Assembly: GCA_015075555.1 (NCBI GenBank)
Contig: JABTUD010000002.1
Location: 682,001 to 746,000, forward strand
From: Thermoflexaceae bacterium
GTDB lineage: Bacteria > Chloroflexota > Dehalococcoidia > Tepidiformales > Tepidiformaceae
Direction: 5' to 3'
Length of the DNA: 64,000 nt
Shown: positions 1 to 10,199 of the stretch, one piece after another
Position numbering within the stretch: position 1 is the stretch's first letter
Layout: the number at the start of each line of letters is the position of its first letter
Program-made: the position numbers and the translations under genes
The notes under the pieces: generated by a model
What the model was told of the DNA's origin: nothing
Databases searched by the model: none
What the model saw: only the letters and a program-made list of their open reading frames with translations

Positions 1-1
1 G

Positions 2-580
2 GGGCGGAAGATCCAGCAGGACGCGGGGCAGCGCCCACATGTGCCCATCACGCTGCCAATCCTTGTGGGGCTCGATGGGAAAGAGCGGATGTCGAAGTCA
101 AAGGGCAACCACATCGGCGTCGATGACCCGCCATCGGAGCAGTATGGCAAGGCGATGTCGCTGCCCGATGGCGTGCTCATGGACTTCTTCGTGCTGGCAA
201 CGAACGTGCCCCGAGGCGAGCTGCCCGAAATCGAGCACGAGATTGAGCGCCACCCGATGGAGGCGAAGAAGCGGCTCGCGCGCACGATCGTGACCGAGTT
301 CCACGGCGAGGCGGCGGCACTTGGCGCCCAGGATGCGTTTGAGCGCACGGTTCAGCGCAGAGAAGCACCACGGGAGATGCCGGTGTACAGGGCGGCTGCC
401 GGGCAGACGCTGCTTGACGTGCTGGTAGCAGCGGGAGCAGCCGCTTCGAAGCGTGAGGCGAGGCGCCTCTTCGAACAGCGGGCCGTGCTGGTGGACGGGG
501 AGGTAGCAGCCGTCGATGCGCCGGCCGAGGCAGGCAGTACGGTGCAGGTGGGCAAGCGGCGCTGGCTGCGGCTCGCCTGA
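2..580 (+). CDS. tyrS: Tyrosyl-tRNA synthetase, C-terminal part (5' end outside window)
   Basis: This is the 3' part of the class I synthetase that charges tRNA-Tyr. The open frame runs in from the left edge, and the visible 192 codons begin inside the Rossmann catalytic domain (GRKIQQ...). The class I KMSKS loop is intact as RMSKSKGN, preceded by the typical LVGLDG segment. An all-helical anticodon-binding region follows, and the last ~65 residues form an S4-like RNA-binding domain (SKREARRLFEQRAVLVDGE). The GTG at position 41 is an internal codon, not the start. The stop falls 44 bp before a small unrelated ORF that appears to have its own -10 element. Confidence 0.93.
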   Translation, partial: GRKIQQDAGQRPHVPITLPILVGLDGKERMSKSKGNHIGVDDPPSEQYGKAMSLPDGVLMDFFVLATNVPRGELPEIEHEIERHPMEAKKRLARTIVTEFHGEAAALGAQDAFERTVQRREAPREMPVYRAAAGQTLLDVLVAAGAAASKREARRLFEQRAVLVDGEVAAVDAPAEAGSTVQVGKRRWLRLA

Positions 581-596
581 CGCCGGCGCCAGCGGC

Positions 597-602
597 TATC
601 CT
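597..602 (+). promoter_or_regulatory. Candidate -10 element (GGCTATCCT context)
   Basis: TATCCT preceded by GGC lies 22 bp before the ATG at 625 and just after tyrS. The same GCTATCCT string precedes two FHA genes in this window. No convincing -35 hexamer is visible. The assignment rests on recurrence of the motif in front of starts. Confidence 0.35.
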
Positions 603-624
603 GCGCCTACCAGGGGGAAGCAAG

Positions 625-960
625 ATGGAACCATCGACTGCACGTGAAGCGGCGGAACGCAACGCCGAGGCCGTGAGGACCGGGAACCTTGCCCAGATCA
701 TGGCGGACATCACCCCGGGCGCCCTCGCGCAGATGATGTCGATGGGCGCGCAGGGTGGGCTGTCTCCCACGTCGATGCCGAGTATCACTGGCTTCGAGAT
801 CGGCGACGAGGTCCAGGTCAGCGATGGGACACGGTTCCAGGTGACCTTCGAGTCATCGATGGGTCGGGCTACCATGGCGACGACCTGGAAGCAGGTGATG
901 GGCCAGTGGAAGATAACGGCGATTGAGCTCGTCTCCGCCGAGCCCGCGGCCGGGGGATGA
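625..960 (+). CDS. Small uncharacterised protein (111 aa)
   Basis: I do not recognise a named family. The product is short, without a signal peptide or membrane segment. It starts with a charged helix (STAREAAERNAEAVRTGNLAQIMADITP) and continues into a predicted beta-rich half (FEIGDEVQVSDGTRFQVTFES... WKITAIELV). A helix-then-sheet layout with a closing KI..IELV strand recalls SnoaL/NTF2-like folds, but this is only a shape impression. AGGGGG 5 bp before the ATG supports the start. The stop TGA is one base away from the ATG of the SixA-like gene, so the two are probably co-transcribed and translationally coupled. Confidence 0.6.
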   Translation: MEPSTAREAAERNAEAVRTGNLAQIMADITPGALAQMMSMGAQGGLSPTSMPSITGFEIGDEVQVSDGTRFQVTFESSMGRATMATTWKQVMGQWKITAIELVSAEPAAGG

Positions 961-961
961 G

Positions 962-1474
962 ATGCGCCTCTGCCTGGTCCGCCACGCCATAGCGGTCGAG
1001 CGCGGGCTTCCGGGCTTCGCCGACGATGCAAGCCGCCCGCTGACGCAGGAGGGTAGGGAGCGCATGGAGGCGGCCGCGGCAGGCCTGCGCCTGCTCATGA
1101 CCGCGAACGCCCTGCTGACGAGCCCACTCCTGCGGGCCCGGCAAACGGCGGAAATCCTGCAGAATGCCTTTGGTGTTGAGGATTCCCGCGTCTCGGAAGC
1201 GCTGGCAAGCGGCGCGCATGGGGCCCTGTTTGACGACGCCAACGCCACCGGCGGGGAGACGGTCCTCGCGGTAGGGCACGAGCCGTTTCTCTCTGAGGCG
1301 CTGGCCTACGCGTTGACGGGCGACAGCGCCGGGATGTCCGCGCAGTTCAAGAAGGGCGCGGCCGCGCTGGTGGAATTCCACGGGCCAGCAGTGCCCGGCG
1401 GAGGTGTGCTCGAATGGTTAATGCAGCCTGCGGCCCTGCGTGCAGTCGCGGGTGAACGCCCTGCCGGGGCGTAG
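962..1474 (+). CDS. sixA: SixA-like phosphohistidine phosphatase (histidine phosphatase superfamily)
   Basis: A 170-aa member of the histidine phosphatase (phosphoglycerate mutase-like) superfamily. The catalytic LVRHAIA motif (RHG/RHA box, residues 5-11) sits at the N-terminus. SPLLRARQTAEIL is the second conserved arginine block and VGHEPFL carries the second catalytic histidine. Length and motif order fit SixA, which removes phosphate from phosphohistidine proteins; the real substrate is not determined by sequence. An open frame extends upstream to 923, but the ATG at 962 places LCLVRHA at the normal position and abuts the preceding stop. Confidence 0.85.
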   Translation: MRLCLVRHAIAVERGLPGFADDASRPLTQEGRERMEAAAAGLRLLMTANALLTSPLLRARQTAEILQNAFGVEDSRVSEALASGAHGALFDDANATGGETVLAVGHEPFLSEALAYALTGDSAGMSAQFKKGAAALVEFHGPAVPGGGVLEWLMQPAALRAVAGERPAGA

Positions 1475-1479
1475 GGCAG

Positions 1480-2979
1480 TCATGCCGGCAGGAGGTGGAC
1501 CTGGAGGGTGACTCCAAGGGCGGTCTCCAGGCGCTTCTGCTGACGTTCGAGCGCCAGCACTTCGGCATCGAGCGCGCCGTCACCACGCAGGAGGATCTGC
1601 AGGCCATCATCGCGCAGAACGGGTGCGAATGAGCGCAGGGGGGTGGGGGTGCGCCTGTGGGCGGCCTGGGCGACGCCCAGCAGCGCGGCGAGCACGGTCG
1701 CGCGGCGTCCGTCTTCGGGCGCCAGCACCGCCCGGTAGGGCGACAGGTCAGGGACGCCGTCCGGGGCCCAGCGAAGGAGGGCAGCAAGGAGCACGACCTC
1801 GCGGTGGGTGAAGCCGTGGAGGGCACCGCTGTGCACCAGGTACTCGGCGTGGCGGTCGCGGTTGTAGTAGTCGATGTGCATGCCAGCCCCCTTGAGCCGC
1901 GCGGCGGCGAGCAGGATTTCCCGGTCATCGTTCCCGAGGGAGTGCAGGGCGCGGGTGGCATCGAACAGCCGGGCGGCGGCCGCCACAACATCGGCGGCGC
2001 CGGGCGCATCGACGCCGTTTGCGCGGGCAAGGCCCTCGATAGAAGCAGCGCGCACGTCGGGAAGAACGGGCTGGCCAGGCCGGAGTTCCATCCAGGCGAG
2101 GCCCTCGCGAAGGCCCTGCCCGGAGACCTCGATCGCGCCAGCGCCGGCAAGGTCCATCACTTCGTCGATGGCGATGGCGGCGGCGTGGATGATGTCGGCC
2201 CGGGCGGTATTGATGGACGAGATCTTGCGGCGCTGTTCGGCGGTCATGGCGACGAGCATGGCTGCAATCCGATGGAATTCGCGCCGCTGGATGACCATGC
2301 CGTGAAGGCGGCGAAGGGGGTACCGGGACTTTGAGCGATGCAGCCGGGCCAGGCTCCGGGCGGCGCCACCCACACCAACCAGCACGGGCAGGCGGCCCTG
2401 CACCGCGAGTTGCTGGCGGACGGCCTTGCGGAGGGCGCGCACCTCTTTGCCGGTGGGGGGGTCGGAATGCAGGAAGCGCTCGGTGGCATAGATCGCACCC
2501 AGGGGCACTGACTGCGCGGAGACCAGGTGACGGCGCTCGACACGCATGAATTCGAGAGAGCCGCCACCGACGTCAACGATGTGCCCATCACGCAGGCTGG
2601 TGCTGTTCACGGTCCCGAGGAAGCTAGCCTGGGCCTCTTCGGCGGCGGTGAGGACGCGCACTTCGACGCCGGTCTCACGAAAGACGGCCTCAAGGAACTG
2701 GTCCCGATTCGGAGCACGGCGGAGCGCCTCGGTGCCCACGGCGATGAGAGCGGAAGGCTGATAGGACTGCGCCACCTGCGTCACGACGCGCAGCGCCCTC
2801 AGCCCGCGTTCAATGCCCGCAGGGGTGAGGTTGCCACTGTCCTGCCCTTGCCCAAGGCGGGCATCGAACTTCTCCTCGTCGAGAACTTCGAAAGCACCGG
2901 TGGTGAGGCGGCGCACGACGAGGAGCCGGACTGAGTTGGAGCCCGTATCGACTACGGCGATGGGGCGTTTCGCTGTCAT
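1480..2979 (-). CDS. ppx: Ppx/GppA family phosphatase with C-terminal HD-like domain
   Basis: A 499-aa exopolyphosphatase/guanosine pentaphosphatase of the ASKHA fold. Visible motifs are the phosphate-1 loop VVDTGSNSVRLLVV at the N-terminus, the central VGTEALRRAPN and the GGGS loop VDVGGGSLEFM. The C-terminal third (GMHIDYYNRDRHAEYL..GFTHRE) is the HD-type helical domain found in longer Ppx/GppA proteins. The enzyme is expected to hydrolyse polyphosphate or pppGpp, linking it to stringent and phosphate metabolism. Upstream in-frame sequence exists, but MTAKRPIAVVDTGS aligns with the usual N-terminus, so the ATG at 2979 is preferred. It is convergent with the SixA-like gene, 5 bp apart. Confidence 0.88.
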   Translation of the reverse strand: MTAKRPIAVVDTGSNSVRLLVVRRLTTGAFEVLDEEKFDARLGQGQDSGNLTPAGIERGLRALRVVTQVAQSYQPSALIAVGTEALRRAPNRDQFLEAVFRETGVEVRVLTAAEEAQASFLGTVNSTSLRDGHIVDVGGGSLEFMRVERRHLVSAQSVPLGAIYATERFLHSDPPTGKEVRALRKAVRQQLAVQGRLPVLVGVGGAARSLARLHRSKSRYPLRRLHGMVIQRREFHRIAAMLVAMTAEQRRKISSINTARADIIHAAAIAIDEVMDLAGAGAIEVSGQGLREGLAWMELRPGQPVLPDVRAASIEGLARANGVDAPGAADVVAAAARLFDATRALHSLGNDDREILLAAARLKGAGMHIDYYNRDRHAEYLVHSGALHGFTHREVVLLAALLRWAPDGVPDLSPYRAVLAPEDGRRATVLAALLGVAQAAHRRTPTPLRSFAPVLRDDGLQILLRGDGALDAEVLALERQQKRLETALGVTLQVHLLPA

Positions 2980-3069
2980 TGCGCACGCATCCGGGGGCAG
3001 GAACAGCGGGCGCGGGGCGAGTGCCCGGTGGCAAGTCCCTGTCTGAGTCGCGCGACGCACATCGTGGCG

Positions 3070-4359
3070 CTATTCGCGAGTGGTTTCGGTGTTGATGAGA
3101 TCGCCGACGCGCACGAAGGCTTTCTGTGACTCATCCCATCGCTGGATGAACATGACTTCGATTGGTCTCCGATCATCACTGGTAACGATGGTTGGCGCAT
3201 AGCAGACGGTACACTGCCAGTCGCCCGGGAAGGCGAGGTTTTCGAGGGCGTAAAGGATGGATGTCCGGTTCAAATTCCGTCCCGTGGCTGCCAGGAGGCG
3301 CTCGAGGTGTTCGGCCGCCATCCAGCCGTAGATGTGGTTGGTCGTTGGTTGGGCCACGCCATGGGCGCGGAGGAAGTCGACGACGCGCTGGACGCCAGGG
3401 TTGGTCGCGGCTTCGGTGGGGTCGGGCACGTAACCGGCGGTGAAGACCCCGTCCATTGCGCCATCGGCCAGGCGGGCGGTTGTGCTCTGGGCGGAAATAG
3501 ACGAAGCGAAGAAGGTGACGCTCCTTCCCTGCGCCCTGACGTTCTTCAACATACCGGCAAGCTGGGTCGCCATCGCGTAGACGCCGATGACATCGGCGCC
3601 CGAGTTGATGAGCTTCATTGCCTGGCTGGTTATGTCGGCTGAACCGGCCTCGTAGCTCTCTTCGCCGACGAGGGCCAGGTTCGAACCGACGGCAGCCTTG
3701 ATGCCATCGCGCCCGCTTTTCCCCATATCGTCGTTCTGAAAGATGATGCCGTACTTGCTTCCCCCGTGGTGGCGCGCGATGAATTCACCGAGGGCCTTGC
3801 CTTCGGAGACGAAGTCGGGCTGCAGGCCGAGGAAGCCGGGTCCGGCTGTAGTCCAGCGGGTAGCCCCGGAGGCGATGAAGAGACTGGGGACGCCCTGCTG
3901 CTCCAGGTAGCCGAGGGTGGCGAGACTCGTCGGCGTCCCAAGTCCGTTGAAGAGCATGAAGACCTGGTCCTGCTCGACGAGCTTCTTGACGACCGACGCC
4001 GTGAGGGAGGGGTTGTAGGCATCGTCCTCGACCAGGAAGCGCACTTTGCGGCCGGCGATGCCGCCCTTGCGGTTCACCTCGTCGAAGTAGAGAGTCCAGC
4101 CCTTCTCGATGTGGTCGTGGATGGCGGATGGCCCGGTCTTCGGGTAGTAGGAGCCGATCTTGATTTCGGTGGCGGTGACGCCGGTGGCGTCGCCCCTGAT
4201 TGAGGCGACCACGCTGGCAGGGTCATCAGGGCTGGCGGATGTTGAAGCGCTGGCCGTGGCCGTGGGCACGGGATCATCCCCATCCCCGGTGCAGGCGAGG
4301 AGAAGGAGGGCGCACACAGACGCGATCCAGAGTTCAACAACCTGGCTACGAACGCGCAT
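3070..4359 (-). CDS. ABC transporter substrate-binding lipoprotein (branched-chain amino acid/amide type)
   Basis: A 429-aa periplasmic-binding protein of the LivK/Peripla_BP_6 class. The N-terminus has a short basic stretch (MRVRSQ), a hydrophobic core and a lipobox LLAC, followed by a Thr/Ala/Ser-rich linker, so it is a membrane-anchored lipoprotein. The mature part shows TEIKIGSYYPKTGPSA, DEVNRKGGIAGRKV and the later YGIIFQNDDMGKSGRDG segment typical of the family. An ATG 27 bp upstream (4386) is in frame; 4359 was chosen because it gives a conventional signal peptide. No permease or ATPase genes are adjacent, so the transporter partners and the ligand are unknown. Confidence 0.85.
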   Translation of the reverse strand: MRVRSQVVELWIASVCALLLLACTGDGDDPVPTATASASTSASPDDPASVVASIRGDATGVTATEIKIGSYYPKTGPSAIHDHIEKGWTLYFDEVNRKGGIAGRKVRFLVEDDAYNPSLTASVVKKLVEQDQVFMLFNGLGTPTSLATLGYLEQQGVPSLFIASGATRWTTAGPGFLGLQPDFVSEGKALGEFIARHHGGSKYGIIFQNDDMGKSGRDGIKAAVGSNLALVGEESYEAGSADITSQAMKLINSGADVIGVYAMATQLAGMLKNVRAQGRSVTFFASSISAQSTTARLADGAMDGVFTAGYVPDPTEAATNPGVQRVVDFLRAHGVAQPTTNHIYGWMAAEHLERLLAATGRNLNRTSILYALENLAFPGDWQCTVCYAPTIVTSDDRRPIEVMFIQRWDESQKAFVRVGDLINTETTRE

Positions 4360-4473
4360 TAGGACCGATTTCCCGGATTGAAGCATCGCCCGCCGGGCGC
4401 AGGTGGATGTTAGCCCGCCGGGCGAAGCGTTCGAGCACGGCGGAGGACCGCGCGCTTGCGGTGGTGACCGGCG

Positions 4474-6360
<1,887 letters not shown>

Positions 6361-6412
6361 GGGCTTCCATGTTGCGCACGGAGGGGGGCGCGTGGTTGGT
6401 GTTCAGCGATCC

Positions 6413-6418
6413 ATGTTA
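6413..6418 (-). promoter_or_regulatory. Candidate -10 element for the radical SAM gene
   Basis: Read on the minus strand this is GGCTAACATG, with TAACAT as the hexamer. The identical GGCTAACATG string precedes the acyl-CoA carboxylase gene on the other strand, which supports a shared promoter element. No clear -35. Confidence 0.4.
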
Positions 6419-6476
6419 GCCGGAGCGCCGGGGGACCTGTCACCCGTCCCGGCAAGGCGGGGTTGTGGCATCCGCT

Positions 6477-6487
6477 TGCTATACAAT
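6477..6487 (+). promoter_or_regulatory. Extended -10 promoter giving a probable leaderless mRNA
   Basis: TGCTATACAAT is an extended -10 (TGn plus TATACA/TACAAT). Only 6-8 bp separate the hexamer from the ATG at 6494, so transcription would start at or within a base or two of the start codon. No Shine-Dalgarno sequence is present, consistent with leaderless translation. Confidence 0.5.
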
Positions 6488-6493
6488 CCGCGC

Positions 6494-7402
6494 ATGGCGC
6501 GCGCAGTGGCCGTCCACAACCTCCGGAAGACCTACGGGGCGGTCGTGGCGGTGGCGGATGTCTCTTTCCACGTCGATGAAGGGGAGATCTTCGGCATCAT
6601 CGGCCCCAATGGGTCGGGGAAGACAACGACGGTCGAATGCCTCCAGGGGCTCCGCACGCGCAGCGGGGGCGAGGTTGAGGTGCTGGGGCTGGACCCCGGC
6701 AGCCACGGTACTCAGCTGCGGCGGATGATCGGCAGCCAGCTGCAGGAGTCCAATCTGCCCGACCGCATCAAGGTGTGGGAGGCGCTGGACCTGTTCGCCT
6801 ACGGCTCAGGCGCGGGGGCCGACTGGCGGGAACTGGCCGAGCGGTGGGGGCTGACTGGAAAGCTCAATGCCGTGTTTGCCAGCCTCTCGGGCGGGTTGCA
6901 GCAGCGCCTTTTCGTCGCCCTGGCGCTGGTGAACGCGCCCCGGCTCGTGTTCCTGGATGAGATGACGACGGGACTCGACCCCTCCGCGCGGCGGCTGGCG
7001 TGGGAACTGATAGCAGCGGTGCGGGAGCATGGCGCAACCGTGGTGCTCGTCACCCATTTCATGGACGAGGCGGAGGCTCTCTGCGACCGGATTGCCGTCT
7101 TCCACCGTGGGCGGGTAGTGGCGCTCGACACCCCGGGAGGCCTCGTAGCCGTCCACGGGGGCGAGAGCCGTGTGATTTTCAGCGCCGCGGAGGGGGACTT
7201 CTCCTGGCTAGGCTCGGTCCCCTGCGTGGACGGCGTGTCCCGCCGAGGCGCGCGGGTCGAAGTGGGCGGGCGCGGCGCGGTCCTTGCCCACACGGCGGCG
7301 GCGCTGGGCGCGCGGGGCATCTATCCGGCAGACCTCCACGTGGAGCGCTCCACGCTCGAAGATGCCTTCCTGAAGATCGTGGGCGCGCACGGCGAGCAGT
7401 GA
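6494..7402 (+). CDS. ABC-2 type exporter, ATP-binding subunit
   Basis: A 302-aa nucleotide-binding subunit of a multidrug/antibiotic-type ABC exporter. Walker A GPNGSGKTTT, signature LSGGLQQRL, Walker B LVFLDEMTTGLDP and H-loop VTHFMDEAE are all intact. The C-terminal ~80 residues are the extra domain found in CcmA/DrrA-like ATPases. The frame is open upstream to 6320, but MARAVAVHNLRKTYG is the standard N-terminus and a -10 sequence sits immediately before it. The stop overlaps the GTG of the permease gene (GTGA), so the two subunits are translationally coupled. Confidence 0.92.
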   Translation: MARAVAVHNLRKTYGAVVAVADVSFHVDEGEIFGIIGPNGSGKTTTVECLQGLRTRSGGEVEVLGLDPGSHGTQLRRMIGSQLQESNLPDRIKVWEALDLFAYGSGAGADWRELAERWGLTGKLNAVFASLSGGLQQRLFVALALVNAPRLVFLDEMTTGLDPSARRLAWELIAAVREHGATVVLVTHFMDEAEALCDRIAVFHRGRVVALDTPGGLVAVHGGESRVIFSAAEGDFSWLGSVPCVDGVSRRGARVEVGGRGAVLAHTAAALGARGIYPADLHVERSTLEDAFLKIVGAHGEQ

Positions 7403-8157
7403 GAGCGGCGCCGAAACTCACATGGATTGAGCTGAAGCTCTTCTTCCGGGAGCCGATGGCCCTCATCTTCTCGTTCGCGTTCCCGTTCTTCGTGATGTTC
7501 ATCCTTGCGGGCGTCTTCGGGAACGATATCGATGCGAACGACCCTGAGTCGTTGAGGGTCTGGCGAGGCGTGGGTCCGACGGACTACTACGTCCCCGCCT
7601 ACGTGGGGATCGTGATGGCCTCAATGGGGCTCATCAGCCTTCCGCTGAGGCTCGCCGGCTACAGAGAGAGGGGGGTGCTGCGGCGCTTTCGGGCAGCGGG
7701 CTTCCCGGCGGGGGCCATTATCGTTTCGCAGGTGGCCGTTGCGCTTGGGATCGCGGCCGTGGGAGCGGTGGCAATCACTGTCTCTTCGGCCGTGATCTAC
7801 GGCACACAGTTCCCGGAGATGCCGCTTGCCACCCTCGGCGCATGGCTGCTGGGAGCGGGGACGTTCGCAGCGATCGGCATCTTCCTGGGGGCAATGTTGC
7901 CGACTGCGCGCAGCGCCCAGGGCGGGGGGCTCATCCTCTTCTTCATGATGATGTTCATCTCGGGCGGTGGCCCGCCGCGCGGCGCGCTCACCGATTCCAT
8001 GCGCACGGTGAGCGACTTCTTACCCCTCACACACGTTGTCCTCATGCTCCAGGACACGTGGCTGGGCGAGGGATGGAATACCTCCGCGTCGGCCATCACG
8101 GCCGCATTCTGCGCCGTCACGGCGGCTGCAGGCACACTGCGCTTCCGCTGGGAATGA
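7399..8157 (+). CDS. ABC-2 type exporter, permease subunit
   Basis: A 252-aa integral membrane protein completing the exporter started by the upstream ATPase. About six hydrophobic segments are visible, beginning with FREPMALIFSFAFPFFVMFILAGVF and including the family-typical YRERGVLRRFRAAGFP cytoplasmic loop between helices two and three. The GTG start at 7399 overlaps the ATPase stop by four bases and gives VRAAPKLTWIELKLFFREP, the expected N-terminus. A longer open frame reaching back to 7000 only shadows the ATPase gene. The exported substrate cannot be read from the sequence. Confidence 0.9.
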   Translation: MRAAPKLTWIELKLFFREPMALIFSFAFPFFVMFILAGVFGNDIDANDPESLRVWRGVGPTDYYVPAYVGIVMASMGLISLPLRLAGYRERGVLRRFRAAGFPAGAIIVSQVAVALGIAAVGAVAITVSSAVIYGTQFPEMPLATLGAWLLGAGTFAAIGIFLGAMLPTARSAQGGGLILFFMMMFISGGGPPRGALTDSMRTVSDFLPLTHVVLMLQDTWLGEGWNTSASAITAAFCAVTAAAGTLRFRWE

Positions 8158-8217
8158 GCGGGCCGATACCGCGGTTGGCCATGCTCCGGTATGTTTTCGG
8201 CACAACGGAGGTCGCGC

Positions 8218-9147
8218 ATGCGCATCGGTATCGGTTTCGGCGTGGTCGCGGGCGAGGACGGCAGCCTGCCCTCGCTGATCGCGCGCTGCGAGCGGGCGGA
8301 GCAGGATGGCTTTGCTTCGGCCTGGCTAACGCATATTTTCGGGAACGACGCCGTCATCGCCCTGGCACTGGCAGGGCGATCCACCACGCGGATAGAGCTT
8401 GGGACCTTTGTCGTACCGACGTACCCCAGGCACCCGGTGGCGCTTGCGCAGCAGGCGTTGACCGCTTCGGCGGCGACGGGCGGGCGTTTCACGCTGGGAA
8501 TCGGGCTCAGCCACAAGGTGCTGATTGAGAACATCCTCGGGCTCGACTACTCGAAGCCCATACGGCACACACGCGAGTACCTCTCCGTGCTCATGCCGCT
8601 GATGGAAGGGCAGCCGGTGCAGTACCGGGGAAAGGAGTTCCGGGTCTCGGCGCGGCTTTCCGTGCCGGGCGCAGGGCGCCCGGATGTGATCGTGGCCGCG
8701 CTCGGGCCGCAGATGCTGGCGCTCGCAGGGCGGATGGCGGACGGCACGGGGACCTGGATGGGGGGCCCGAAGTACCTTGAGAGTGTGGCGGTGCCGGCCA
8801 TCACGGCCGCGGCCCGCGAGGCCGGCCGCAAGGCTCCCCGAATCGTCTCGGGCTTCCCCATCGCCGTTACGGCGAAGGGCGATGCAGCGAAGGCTGCGGC
8901 AGCGAAGATCTTCGCTGGCTACGGCGCGATGCCCTCGTACCGGGCCGTCCTCGATCGCGAGGGGGCGGCGGACCCGTCGAGCATCGCCATCGTTGGAAAC
9001 GAGACCGAGGTTCGCGCCCGGCTGCGTCACCTGGCGGGCATCGGCGTGACTGATTTCCTGGGGGCTATGTACCCGGTGGAGGCCGATCCCGGTGCACTGG
9101 AGCGCACCTACGCATTGCTGGCGAGTGCCGCTCAGAGCGGCCTCTGA
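8218..9147 (+). CDS. LLM-class F420-dependent oxidoreductase (TIGR03564-like)
   Basis: A 309-aa luciferase-like TIM-barrel flavin-type oxidoreductase. Sequence features such as MRIGIGFG, TTRIELGTFVVPTYPRHPVALAQQALT and GGRFTLGIGLSHK match the subgroup that uses the deazaflavin F420. GGAGG lies 7 bp before the ATG at 8218, fixing the start over an upstream in-frame ATG at 8191. The substrate is unknown. The gene is 60 bp downstream of the exporter and just upstream of an acyl-CoA thioesterase. A second, distinct F420-type LLM gene lies at 18.3 kb, suggesting F420-based redox metabolism in this organism. Confidence 0.88.
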   Translation: MRIGIGFGVVAGEDGSLPSLIARCERAEQDGFASAWLTHIFGNDAVIALALAGRSTTRIELGTFVVPTYPRHPVALAQQALTASAATGGRFTLGIGLSHKVLIENILGLDYSKPIRHTREYLSVLMPLMEGQPVQYRGKEFRVSARLSVPGAGRPDVIVAALGPQMLALAGRMADGTGTWMGGPKYLESVAVPAITAAAREAGRKAPRIVSGFPIAVTAKGDAAKAAAAKIFAGYGAMPSYRAVLDREGAADPSSIAIVGNETEVRARLRHLAGIGVTDFLGAMYPVEADPGALERTYALLASAAQSGL

Positions 9148-9190
9148 GCGGCGCGCGCGGCCGGCCAGAGCACCATTTGGGGGCTACCGA

Positions 9191-9196
9191 TAAGAT
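9191..9196 (+). promoter_or_regulatory. -10 element, probable leaderless start of the thioesterase
   Basis: TAAGAT ends 8 bp before the ATG at 9205, and no Shine-Dalgarno sequence separates them. The spacing equals that seen before 6494 and 15983, so the transcript probably begins at the start codon. Confidence 0.42.
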
Positions 9197-9204
9197 TGGT
9201 GCAA

Positions 9205-10134
9205 ATGCCAGATACGCAACTTTCGCCAGTCGACAGGCTCATCCGCCAGCTCCAGCTTGAGCAGCTGGACAGAGACCTCTTCCTCGGCGACCCGGGCCCG
9301 GGGACGGGCCGCCTGTTCGGGGGAATGGTGGCCGCACAGGCGGTGATGGCCGCGAGCAACACGGTGGAGCCAGAAAAGGGGAACCTCCATTCGCTCCATT
9401 CCTACTTCCTCCGGCCGGGAAGCCATACGGCGCCCATCCGCTACACGGTCTACCGCATCCGCGACGGGCGAACGTTCACTTCGCGCGATGTGGTGGCGTA
9501 CCAGGGCGGCGAGGCTATCTTCAGCATCTCCACCAGCTTCGCGGTCCAGGAGGATGGCATGGACTACCAGGGCTCCATGCCCGGGGCGCCGGCACCGGAG
9601 GTCCTCCCGAACTGGGAAGACGTGATGCGCGAGGAGATGAAGGAGGAGGTGAAGCAGCTGGGGGATGCTCCCACCCGCTGGATGCGCCTCCACCCGATCG
9701 AGACCCGGCACGCCTATCCTCCGAAGGAGGGACCAACGCCCGGGGAACTCCCCTCCCGCAAGGTGTGGATCCGGCCAAAGAGTGAACTCCCGCCGGACCC
9801 GCGGATTCACACGGCCTTTCTTGTGTTTGCCAGCGACAGCGGGCTACTGGGCACAATCGCCTGGGGCGGAGGGGCAAGACCACCGGGGCCGCCGGGGAAC
9901 CGGGGGCAGGCGATTGGGTATCAGCGTATGGCGGCGAGCCTGGATCACGCCGTATGGGTGCACCGAACGCCCAACTGGGACGACTGGCTGCTCTATCACA
10001 GCGAGAGCCCGGTCGGATTTGGGGCGCGCGGGCTCATTTTCGGGGGGATGTACCGGCAGGACGGCACGCGCGTGCTCTCAGTGGCGCAGGAAGGGCTGGT
10101 GCGGGACCCGCGTGGCCGCCCGGCGGCAAAGTAG
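9205..10134 (+). CDS. tesB: Acyl-CoA thioesterase II (TesB-like, double hot-dog)
   Basis: A 309-aa double hot-dog thioesterase that hydrolyses acyl-CoA to free acid and CoA. The N-terminal repeat shows GRLFGGMVAAQAVMAA and LHSYFLRPG, and the C-terminal repeat shows DHAVWVHR and DDWLLYHSESP, the regions that carry catalytic Asp/Thr/Gln residues in TesB. TTG and GTG codons at 9196 and 9199 are in frame, but they lie in the promoter hexamer region, so the ATG at 9205 is preferred. The product likely works with the CoA-ester genes further right (carboxylase, CoA transferase). Confidence 0.9.
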   Translation: MPDTQLSPVDRLIRQLQLEQLDRDLFLGDPGPGTGRLFGGMVAAQAVMAASNTVEPEKGNLHSLHSYFLRPGSHTAPIRYTVYRIRDGRTFTSRDVVAYQGGEAIFSISTSFAVQEDGMDYQGSMPGAPAPEVLPNWEDVMREEMKEEVKQLGDAPTRWMRLHPIETRHAYPPKEGPTPGELPSRKVWIRPKSELPPDPRIHTAFLVFASDSGLLGTIAWGGGARPPGPPGNRGQAIGYQRMAASLDHAVWVHRTPNWDDWLLYHSESPVGFGARGLIFGGMYRQDGTRVLSVAQEGLVRDPRGRPAAK

Positions 10135-10151
10135 GAAGCAGAGGGAGAACG

Positions 10152-10172
10152 GGGGCGCCTGTGCGGCGCCCC
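10152..10172. terminator. Bidirectional hairpin between convergent genes
   Basis: A perfect 8-bp stem, GGGGCGCC / GGCGCCCC, with a 5-nt loop (TGTGC), sits midway in the 65-bp gap between the convergent thioesterase and SDR genes. There is no U-tract on either side, so efficiency as an intrinsic terminator is uncertain; the position supports the role. Confidence 0.55.
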
Positions 10173-10199
10173 TGGCTGCTGCGTACGACGGTGGGCGCC

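Noticed and set aside
3255-3285. GGTTCAAATTCC, resembling a tRNA T-loop
   Set aside because: The flanking bases do not form a 5-bp T stem, no anticodon arm or acceptor stem fits, and it lies inside the substrate-binding protein gene.
7000-7398. Extension of the permease frame back into the ATPase gene
   Set aside because: That part translates to Arg/Gly-rich shadow sequence; the GTG at 7399 overlapping the ATPase stop is the real start.
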